Shown here piece by piece: positions 6,065 through 12,010 of a stretch of 15,420 nt of DNA; position 1 is the first letter of the stretch, and the number at the start of each line of letters is the position of its first letter. Made by a program: the position numbers and the translations under genes. The notes below the pieces were generated by a model. It searched no databases and was not told the origin of the DNA. It worked only from the letters and a program-made list of their open reading frames with translations. The DNA lies in NCBI GenBank assembly GCA_020428585.1, contig JAGQMP010000024.1, positions 257 to 15,676 of the forward strand, written 5' to 3'. This DNA comes from Patescibacteria group bacterium (lineage in GTDB: Bacteria > Patescibacteriota > Minisyncoccia > Phycocordibacterales > UBA1006).

Positions 6065-6883
6065 ATGAAAAAATTGTTTTTTACCTTCGTGACAGCGCTT
6101 GTGGCGCTAGTTACATTTGCAAACGAGATGCCAATTAGCCAGACTTACCTTTACTTAAAGGGAAGACCGGCAGCTATGCCAACCATGTCCGACTTGATTT
6201 CCAGGATCAACGAAACTGGCTTGCCCTTGGTGACCGAAGCCGATTACATGGCTGGTGAATATTTCACCTACGCCTATGTACAAGACGGCAAAGTCGTCCA
6301 TTCGGAAAATATTTCTTTTTCTGACGCCATCGTGAAGGGTGCCAAGAGACACCTCAAGAATCCACGAACTGGGGAATCACTTATTCAAGTGTGTGGCACT
6401 CAGGCCAAGCAAATTCTTACCGTAAATAATTTTGCCAAGCAAAACTGTTCTTCGTGTAGTGTTGATTTGAGTGGCCTTGAAGCTTCAAACCAAAGGATCG
6501 AAGACGGTATTCATGATTTGAAAAATGATACCCAGGCTTTGAAAGAGGGTCAGAATATTCTTTGGCAGCAAAATGATGAAATCAAAAAACAAAATGATTA
6601 CATCATTGGCCAAAATCAAGAAACCCAACGCCAAATTCGTAAGGCTAGAGGAGAAGCTTGGTTACAAACAGGACTTACCGTTGGGGCCGTATTAGTTGAT
6701 GGCTGGGCTACTCGTCAGTATGTAAAAAGACGTACCAACCGAAAGCCTCAGACAAATTACACCATCATTAACACCACAACAAATAATTACAACAGTGGAA
6801 ACCAGGGTGGTGGACCAGGTGAAGGACACAATGGAAATGGAGTTAAATCCGTTTACAGCCTACTTGTTGGCGGAAGACGCTAA
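6065..6883 (+). CDS. Unrecognised exported protein: coiled coil, C-terminal hydrophobic segment, HNGNG tail (272 aa)
   Basis: A signal peptide (MKKLFFTFVTALVALVTFA, likely cut near residue 19) leads into a soluble domain with Cys at about 110, 129 and 132. Residues about 134-196 are a Gln/Asn-rich coiled coil with repeated Q-N-D/Q-N-Q units. A hydrophobic segment (WLQTGLTVGAVLVDGWA, about 199-215) follows, then a basic stretch YVKRRTNRK, which would put the tail inside the cell. The tail is Asn/Thr/Gly-rich and carries HNGNG at 255-259. No family is recognised. The next gene shares the general plan and the HNGNG motif, so the pair may be related or work together. There is no Shine-Dalgarno site; the ATG lies at the foot of the leader hairpin. 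The membrane segment is short and could instead be a glycine-zipper-like amphipathic helix. Confidence 0.85.
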   Translation: MKKLFFTFVTALVALVTFANEMPISQTYLYLKGRPAAMPTMSDLISRINETGLPLVTEADYMAGEYFTYAYVQDGKVVHSENISFSDAIVKGAKRHLKNPRTGESLIQVCGTQAKQILTVNNFAKQNCSSCSVDLSGLEASNQRIEDGIHDLKNDTQALKEGQNILWQQNDEIKKQNDYIIGQNQETQRQIRKARGEAWLQTGLTVGAVLVDGWATRQYVKRRTNRKPQTNYTIINTTTNNYNSGNQGGGPGEGHNGNGVKSVYSLLVGGRR

Positions 6884-6906
6884 GAAAAGTGAATGAACCC
6901 AAAAAC

Positions 6907-6930
6907 AAACCCCTCAAAATGAGGGGTTTT
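6907..6930 (+). terminator. Rho-independent terminator
   Basis: AAACCCCTC (6907-6915) pairs with GAGGGGTTT (6921-6929) around loop AAAAT. T-rich sequence TTCCTTTT follows. Confidence 0.85.
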
Positions 6931-6956
6931 CCTTTTCCACGAACCGTTCATATTTA

Positions 6957-6985
6957 TTGACATATCTTACTATTATTGATATTTT
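6957..6985 (+). promoter_or_regulatory. Promoter of the 305-aa exported-protein gene
   Basis: TTGACA (6957-6962) is followed after 17 nt by TATTTT (6980-6985), a weaker -10. The leader is about 27 nt, AT-rich and unstructured, without a Shine-Dalgarno site. Confidence 0.6.
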
Positions 6986-7018
6986 TTAATACGAATGAAC
7001 CTATAAAATCTATACACA

Positions 7019-7936
7019 ATGAAAAAAATAAATATCTACTCGGTTATCATGTTTCTCTCGGTGTTGATGTCCATGAACTCTGTCGTGGGACAGACCGTTT
7101 CGGAATCAGATTTGTCATATTATTATGCCGATTTGGTTCCCGAAGCTAGCTACACCAAAATCAGTCGCTCTGGTTTGTATCCAGGACTCGTGACCTATGC
7201 AAGGACCGTAACCCGTCAAGGAACGGCGCCGCAAGATCCGCGATACTCTTTCTATCGACCTGCTGGAGGTTCAACCCGAACAGCGATAGAAATGGACCCA
7301 TCTGCAAAGAGGAATCGACGCTTTGTTTACAACGGCAAAGAAATGACCATACTCAACCCTAATAATTATGGACACTACATCATTGTAGATCGTCAGACGG
7401 GGAGGGAATTCGTGGCGGGGTGCCTCAATGAAAAAGTTGGTTTAGCACTCATGGTTACGGTTACTAACACAGCAATAGGCACAGCTGATTGTAAGTGTCC
7501 CGAGAAAGGAGAATCCAAACAAGAGGTGGTTGATCCCTATGCCGGACAAGATACCCAGCGTATACTCATCTTCGATAATGGGAGCAACACTGGTGGTATG
7601 AGTCAGGGTTATCAATATGATTTCGGTTACGACGATAATGGTCCAACGAGGACTTGGTTTGGACGAAACTGGTGGTGGGTAATACCAGCCGGAGCTGCCA
7701 TTATTGGTGGCGTTGTCTATGTGGTATATAAGTTGATCAATCCGACTGAAACCACGACTATCGTGTATACCGATCCCGATGATCCTAACAATCCAAATCC
7801 AGATGAAGACCATAATGGAAATGGTACCGTTCTTGGTCTTGGTTACCAGACGGGATTACCGCCCTCTGGGACAGTCACCAATACGGTATTACCTAGTTTT
7901 GGGGTTTCATCTGGCGGATTCGTTATTTCCTTTTAA
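7019..7936 (+). CDS. Unrecognised exported protein with C-terminal membrane helix and acidic HNGNG tail (305 aa)
   Basis: A signal peptide (about 1-24, ending MNSVVGQ) precedes a soluble domain of about 190 residues that contains three Cys, including C-K-C near 160. A clear membrane helix follows at about 218-241 (WWWVIPAGAAIIGGVVYVVY). After it comes an acidic Asp/Pro/Asn stretch, HNGNG (265-269) and a Gly/Ser/Thr-rich end finishing GFVISF. The same order of signal, soluble part, C-terminal hydrophobic segment and HNGNG tail occurs in the preceding gene. I recognise no family and propose no reaction. The gene is a single unit; its transcript ends in a region with two strong hairpins. Confidence 0.85.
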   Translation: MKKINIYSVIMFLSVLMSMNSVVGQTVSESDLSYYYADLVPEASYTKISRSGLYPGLVTYARTVTRQGTAPQDPRYSFYRPAGGSTRTAIEMDPSAKRNRRFVYNGKEMTILNPNNYGHYIIVDRQTGREFVAGCLNEKVGLALMVTVTNTAIGTADCKCPEKGESKQEVVDPYAGQDTQRILIFDNGSNTGGMSQGYQYDFGYDDNGPTRTWFGRNWWWVIPAGAAIIGGVVYVVYKLINPTETTTIVYTDPDDPNNPNPDEDHNGNGTVLGLGYQTGLPPSGTVTNTVLPSFGVSSGGFVISF

Positions 7937-7958
7937 AATCTTTAAAAACCAAAGAATA

Positions 7959-7997
7959 GAAACCTTTTCTTGCTATACTATAGCGGGGGAAGGTTTC
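7959..7997 (+). terminator. 18-bp hairpin with G-U pairs, likely 3' end of the 305-aa gene
   Basis: 7959-7976 pairs with 7980-7997 along all 18 positions around the loop ACT. Four of the pairs are U-G, in the segment UUCUU against GGGGG. On the opposite strand these would be A/C mismatches, so the structure is specific to plus-strand RNA. Only a short U-rich stretch (UUUCUUCU) follows, so termination may be partial, or the hairpin may be a stabilising 3' end. Confidence 0.55.
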
Positions 7998-8007
7998 TTC
8001 TATGAAT

Positions 8008-8036
8008 GAGTAGTTGATGGGCAACATCGACGACTC
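8008..8036 (+). other. Second hairpin in the same intergenic region
   Basis: The 12-nt arm at 8008-8019 pairs with 8025-8036 with one A/G mismatch and one U-G pair, around loop GGCAA. Weaker pairing extends outward. No U tract follows. It lies upstream of the next promoter, so it belongs to readthrough RNA from the previous gene or acts as DNA. Confidence 0.5.
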
Positions 8037-8057
8037 ATATATGGAGGCCTCAATATA

Positions 8058-8086
8058 TTGACATAATATTCTATATATGCTAATAT
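8058..8086 (+). promoter_or_regulatory. Promoter of the large fibronectin-III-like surface protein gene
   Basis: TTGACA (8058-8063) and TAATAT (8081-8086) are exactly 17 nt apart in a very AT-rich setting. The start near 8093 gives a leader of about 43 nt. A second -10-like TATAGT lies at 8100-8105. Confidence 0.75.
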
Positions 8087-8094
8087 ATTTCCAT

Positions 8095-8110
8095 CCTACT
8101 ATAGTGTAGG
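8095..8110 (+). other. Small stem-loop in the leader
   Basis: CCTAC (8095-8099) pairs with GTAGG (8106-8110) around TATAGT, right at the predicted 5' end of the mRNA. It could protect the 5' end. The palindromic core ACTATAGT may instead be a second promoter element. Confidence 0.35.
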
Positions 8111-8135
8111 CGCATATTTTTAACACCACATTACT

Positions 8136-11100
8136 ATGAAGACATTCAACACCATTCTCAAGATTGGAGCCACCCTCGCCGCGGTATTCGTCGGTGCTCT
8201 TGCCGTTCAGGCAGCTGGGGCAGGCCAGTTCAATCCGAATCCTGCAGGCGGCACGACCGGCTTCTTCTCGATTCACCCGGATCCGAGTATTCAACAGGGT
8301 GACTGTACAAATTGTGCCAATCAGAATAACGGTATCACCGTAAACGTTCCGAATTATAATGATATGGATACTTTTTCAGTGTATCTTGATTTCCACAATA
8401 TGGGATCAGGCACTATTACCAACGCCAAGGCTGAAATTGACGTTCTTTCGGGTGGGCAGATCCGAGGTCGTCTCACGGGAGGTAATGCTACCAATAGTGG
8501 TATCACTGATAGCGCTTACCTTTATGGACTACCAAGTTCATACGATATTGAATTCATCAGCGCCTACACCGAAAATACCCACACGGCACCAAACTGTCCT
8601 GGTTACAGCTACTATCAGCCAGGATGGACCGAATCTCAGGTAAACGCCGGGGTTAACATTTACGACCTCGATACCGTGCAAAACGGATGGTGTGATCAGG
8701 GTTATCTCATCGCGACTTACCGTGTTCGAAATACCGAACCCCAGACACCAACCGTTGAAGTGACCACCTTAATGGAATCAATGATTGGTACCACTTCGGC
8801 TCGTTTGAACGGACGACTCGACCAGGGAAGTAATACAAGCGTTTGGTTCGCTCTTACAACGAATTCGAACCCAAGCTGTACGAATTCAAGTCATATCAGC
8901 GGCAACAGTGTTTCAGGAACTTATAATAGCGGACAGAGTTTTTACAAAGATAGGACAGGTCTTTCAGTTAACACCCACTATTACTATCGCGCCTGTGCAC
9001 AACAGCCAGGTGGGTCAGTAATAGCAGCTAACAATGTTGAAGATTTCTATACTGGGTCAGTTACCAGTAATGTTGATGTCTCAACCCTTAGCCCGAATGT
9101 TGGGACCAACACGGTGACCTTGAATGGCCGGCTCCTTCAGGGTGAGAACGTCGATACTTGGTTCCGATATTCCACGAACCAAAATACTGTCAGTTGTTCA
9201 AATGGAACGCCAGTATACGGTCCGAATAATATCGATGCTATCCAAAACTTTAGCGCTAATGTTTCGGTGGGTGCACTCAACACGAATGTTACCTACTACT
9301 ATGTTGCCTGTGGTCAGAATGCTACGAGCAGTGACCAGGGCAGTGTCCAATCATTTATTATTCAGGGACAACCAGTAAATCTTGAGGTTGAAACCTTGAA
9401 CCCAACAAATGTGGAATTATACAATGGTGGATTGAATGCTCAGGCGACCTTGAAGGGTCGAGTCATTTCAGGGAATACCAACTTTGTATACTTTGTATTC
9501 GGCCCAAGTTCAGTATCAATATCTTGTTACAGCGGATTCAACCGAGTGTATCCGCTTGATCACACGGATCCACGTGGTCCTGGTGATACCTTTGAATCGA
9601 ATCAGCTAGGTCTTGTTCCTGAAACTACGTACCACTACCAAGCGTGTGCGAACGACAGTCACGGTGATACCGCTATTGGAGATGTTGTATCATTTACCAC
9701 CCCTGGTGAAGGGTCAGGTAATGGTCAACCCCAAGCTGATACCCAGGGACCAGACAACGTTGATGAAGATTCAGCTGAATTGAATGGACGCATCGAAATG
9801 AACGATGTAAACAACGGTATTGTCTTCTTTGTGTACGGACAAGACGAGGATCGCATCGCTGACGTTGCATTTGACTACAACACCTACGATCAGGTTGAAA
9901 GCGACGAAGATAACGACGACTTTATGGTTACCCTCGTTGATCCTGATAATGACGATGATGGTTGGCGTAATTACGACAAGAATGTTTACAGTCTTGACGC
10001 TAATGAACGCTACTACTATCAAATCTGTGTCGAGTATGTAAACGAATCCGGCAATGATGACCTTGAATGTGGAGGTGTCGAAGACTTTCGAACTGATAAC
10101 GATGGTAATAATAATAACGTCGAGATTCAAACCGAGAACCCGCGAAACGTTACTCAAACAACAGCTGAAATGTGTGGTGACCTCGTCGACGATGACGGAT
10201 CATCACAACAGACCTGGATTGAATTCCGAAGCAGCTACGAAAATTATTATAATCAGACACCAACCCGTCAGCGTTCAGAAGGACTCTTCTGTGAACGGGT
10301 AACCGGTCTTCAGCCAAATACTACGTACATCTATCGTGCGTGTACACCAGAAGACTGTGACGCGACGCGTAGTTTCCGAACTCTTGGTACGACCGTTACC
10401 CAGGGACAGCCACCAATTATTACGACCGACAACCCAACAAACATTCGTTCAAACAGTGCGGTATTGAACGGTACCTACGTTGCCAATGCGCCAAGCGGTA
10501 CCTGTTGGTTCGACTACGGACGAACCTCGGCTCTTGGTCGACAAACTCGTAGCTATGCGGTAACGGGTTACGGCGCCTGCACCCACAGCTTTACGAACCT
10601 TGCTTCAAACACGACGTACTGTGTTCAGGCAGTCATCGAAACCATTTATGGTACCGATCGTGGTTCGGTGAGGTGTTTCACCACTCCTCCGGGAACGGGC
10701 GGACCAACGCCTCCTCCGGTTGTAGTGATTGATGACGAAACTGACATTGATCTTTCGACTCTCGGACTTGGGCTTTCCCTCGTACGTCTCGAAATTGATG
10801 ACTCGGTCGAAGTCGTATCACGTGACCAAGCCGTCGAGTACGTCGTTGAATGGGAAAATATCACGCGTGATCTCGACCTCAATGACCTAAGCCTTAAGGT
10901 GGTAATGCCGCCTGAGATTCAGGTCGTCAGCGCATCACGTGGTCAATTTGATGCTGACACGAACACCCTCTACTTTACCATCGACCGATTGGATGCTGGT
11001 GAACAAGGATTCCTCACTGTCGACGGTATCGTCGGCAAGGGAACCGTGGGGAACCTCGTAACCGCCGAGGCAGAAATTGCCTACGACAACCCTATTAACG

Positions 11101-11447
11101 ATGCGCAGGAAGATGCCATCGATTGGGATGTCGACGGATATGGCGTACGGGTTGCGGGGGTAACCGCGTCGGTCTTCGGACTTGCGAACATTACCTTCCT
11201 TGGATGGTTGGTGATCCTTCTCGGACTCTTCATTATCTTCTTGGTAGCGCGTTGGCTTTACCTCGAGCGTGAAGAAATGCGCGCCCAGGCTTATGCTGGA
11301 TACACGCCTTATGCAGGGACCTACCATGATCCATATGCACCGGCGGTGCCTCCGTACCAAGAACCACGGTACCGAGAGGTTCCACCACCGGCAGCTCCCG
11401 CTCCGCAGGACGACTACTATCAGCCGTACCGACCGAACCGAGGCTAA
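8136..11447 (+). CDS. Large surface protein with six fibronectin-III-like domains and C-terminal membrane anchor (1103 aa)
   Basis: A signal peptide (about 1-27, ending AVQAAGA) is followed by an N-terminal beta domain (about 28-205) with a CxxC. Six repeats of about 95-130 residues then begin near 205, 313, 413, 531, 661 and 758. They share a T-x-x-P-x-N-V / LNGR opening and a YYYxAC strand, as in fibronectin-III-like domains. The fourth carries an Asp-rich insertion (DPDNDDDGW), possibly for calcium. A DUF11-like domain lies at about 875-1000, a membrane helix at about 1020-1043 (FLGWLVILLGLFIIFLVARW), and a Pro/Tyr-rich cytoplasmic tail of about 60 residues ends the protein. Cysteines recur in the repeats, suggesting disulfides outside the cell. 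Its likely role is adhesion or cell-surface structure. The exact partner is unknown. Confidence 0.9.
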   Translation: MKTFNTILKIGATLAAVFVGALAVQAAGAGQFNPNPAGGTTGFFSIHPDPSIQQGDCTNCANQNNGITVNVPNYNDMDTFSVYLDFHNMGSGTITNAKAEIDVLSGGQIRGRLTGGNATNSGITDSAYLYGLPSSYDIEFISAYTENTHTAPNCPGYSYYQPGWTESQVNAGVNIYDLDTVQNGWCDQGYLIATYRVRNTEPQTPTVEVTTLMESMIGTTSARLNGRLDQGSNTSVWFALTTNSNPSCTNSSHISGNSVSGTYNSGQSFYKDRTGLSVNTHYYYRACAQQPGGSVIAANNVEDFYTGSVTSNVDVSTLSPNVGTNTVTLNGRLLQGENVDTWFRYSTNQNTVSCSNGTPVYGPNNIDAIQNFSANVSVGALNTNVTYYYVACGQNATSSDQGSVQSFIIQGQPVNLEVETLNPTNVELYNGGLNAQATLKGRVISGNTNFVYFVFGPSSVSISCYSGFNRVYPLDHTDPRGPGDTFESNQLGLVPETTYHYQACANDSHGDTAIGDVVSFTTPGEGSGNGQPQADTQGPDNVDEDSAELNGRIEMNDVNNGIVFFVYGQDEDRIADVAFDYNTYDQVESDEDNDDFMVTLVDPDNDDDGWRNYDKNVYSLDANERYYYQICVEYVNESGNDDLECGGVEDFRTDNDGNNNNVEIQTENPRNVTQTTAEMCGDLVDDDGSSQQTWIEFRSSYENYYNQTPTRQRSEGLFCERVTGLQPNTTYIYRACTPEDCDATRSFRTLGTTVTQGQPPIITTDNPTNIRSNSAVLNGTYVANAPSGTCWFDYGRTSALGRQTRSYAVTGYGACTHSFTNLASNTTYCVQAVIETIYGTDRGSVRCFTTPPGTGGPTPPPVVVIDDETDIDLSTLGLGLSLVRLEIDDSVEVVSRDQAVEYVVEWENITRDLDLNDLSLKVVMPPEIQVVSASRGQFDADTNTLYFTIDRLDAGEQGFLTVDGIVGKGTVGNLVTAEAEIAYDNPINDAQEDAIDWDVDGYGVRVAGVTASVFGLANITFLGWLVILLGLFIIFLVARWLYLEREEMRAQAYAGYTPYAGTYHDPYAPAVPPYQEPRYREVPPPAAPAPQDDYYQPYRPNRG
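8749..10703 (+). repeat. Six diverged protein-coding repeats (fibronectin-III-like)
   Basis: The repeats are visible at protein level as recurring LNG, a W/F-F strand and YYYxAC blocks; at DNA level they are too diverged for recent duplication. Copy 4 is longest because of its Asp-rich insertion. In copy 6 the Y-x-A-C motif changes to YCVQA. Confidence 0.75.
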
Positions 11448-11453
11448 GCTCTG

Positions 11454-11492
11454 AAAAATACCCATCCGTGTGATGCGGTGTTTTTCTTTTTT
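11454..11492 (+). terminator. Rho-independent terminator of the surface protein gene
   Basis: 11454-11466 pairs with 11472-11485 (13 bp, one bulged C, one U-G), around loop CGTGT. The right arm ends in five T, followed by C and more T. Confidence 0.8.
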
Positions 11493-11503
11493 GTTTATTT
11501 CGT

Positions 11504-11509
11504 TATAGT
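11504..11509 (+). promoter_or_regulatory. -10 element of tsaE, predicted leaderless
   Basis: TATAGT ends exactly 6 nt (TTTTGT) before the ATG at 11516. This is the same spacing as at ruvB, polA and holA. No convincing -35 is seen in the T-rich upstream sequence. Confidence 0.6.
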
Positions 11510-11515
11510 TTTTGT

Positions 11516-11959
11516 ATGATTGATATAGTTCACAATCTACCAGACCTTGGTGAATGGGCTGATCGTTATATCATCAATCTGCCCCAGGCGGATGGCAGCG
11601 CGACGGTGGTGACTTTATCGGGTGACCTTGGGGCTGGGAAAACAAGCCTCGTGAAAGAAGTCGCTGCTCACCTGGATATTACCGAAGACATCACCAGTCC
11701 GACCTTTGTCATCATGAAGGCCTACCCAGTTGTGAATCACAACTGGATCAAGCGTTTGGTTCATATTGACGCCTATCGACTAGATGGTAAGGCTGACCTT
11801 GAACACCTTGGGTGGGATGATATTATTTCTGATCCAGGAACTCTGGTCTGCCTGGAATGGCCAGAAATGGTAGAAGGTATCACCATGCCGAGACAGGTAA
11901 CGATCACCATCACTATTGGTGAAGACGATACGAGAACACTTAGTATTCAGGAAGGCTAA
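11516..11959 (+). CDS. tsaE: tRNA threonylcarbamoyladenosine biosynthesis ATPase TsaE
   Basis: TsaE is the small ATPase that works with TsaB and TsaD to place threonylcarbamoyl on A37 of ANN-decoding tRNAs, in the cytoplasm. Visible family motifs are Walker A GDLGAGKTS (36-44), SPTF (61-64), HIDAYRLD (83-90) and LEWPE (113-117). At 147 residues it is of normal length. tsaB and tsaD are not adjacent. The gene stands alone between two terminators, and its stop codon lies within its own terminator stem. Confidence 0.95.
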   Translation: MIDIVHNLPDLGEWADRYIINLPQADGSATVVTLSGDLGAGKTSLVKEVAAHLDITEDITSPTFVIMKAYPVVNHNWIKRLVHIDAYRLDGKADLEHLGWDDIISDPGTLVCLEWPEMVEGITMPRQVTITITIGEDDTRTLSIQEG

Positions 11960-11969
11960 GTGTTTTTTT
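11936..11969 (+). terminator. Rho-independent terminator overlapping the end of tsaE
   Basis: ACACTTAG (11936-11943) pairs perfectly with CTAAGTGT (11956-11963), and T continues to 11969. The left arm and loop are the last codons of tsaE, and the stop codon TAA (11957-11959) is in the right arm. Confidence 0.85.
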
Positions 11970-11995
11970 ATTTGAAATAAGAGAAATCTTTGGCG

Positions 11996-12004
11996 TGGTA
12001 TACT
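11996..12004 (+). promoter_or_regulatory. Extended -10 promoter of polA, predicted leaderless
   Basis: TGG-TATACT (hexamer 11999-12004) ends exactly 6 nt (TGAAAT) before the ATG at 12011. The 9-mer is identical to the ruvB promoter. No -35 with normal spacing is seen. Confidence 0.7.
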
Positions 12005-12010
12005 TGAAAT

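Noticed and set aside
8002..8013. Tiny ATG frame (3 codons) after the first intergenic hairpin
   Set aside because: It is too short and has no initiation context; it lies at the edge of the second hairpin.
9771..10157. 128-codon minus-strand frame inside the surface protein gene
   Set aside because: It is a shadow produced by the Asp-rich codons of the true gene on the plus strand, with low-complexity Ile/Val composition and no initiation signals.
8749..10703. CRISPR or DNA-level tandem repeat array
   Set aside because: The periodicity exists only at protein level as diverged domains. There are no short identical repeats with regular spacers.
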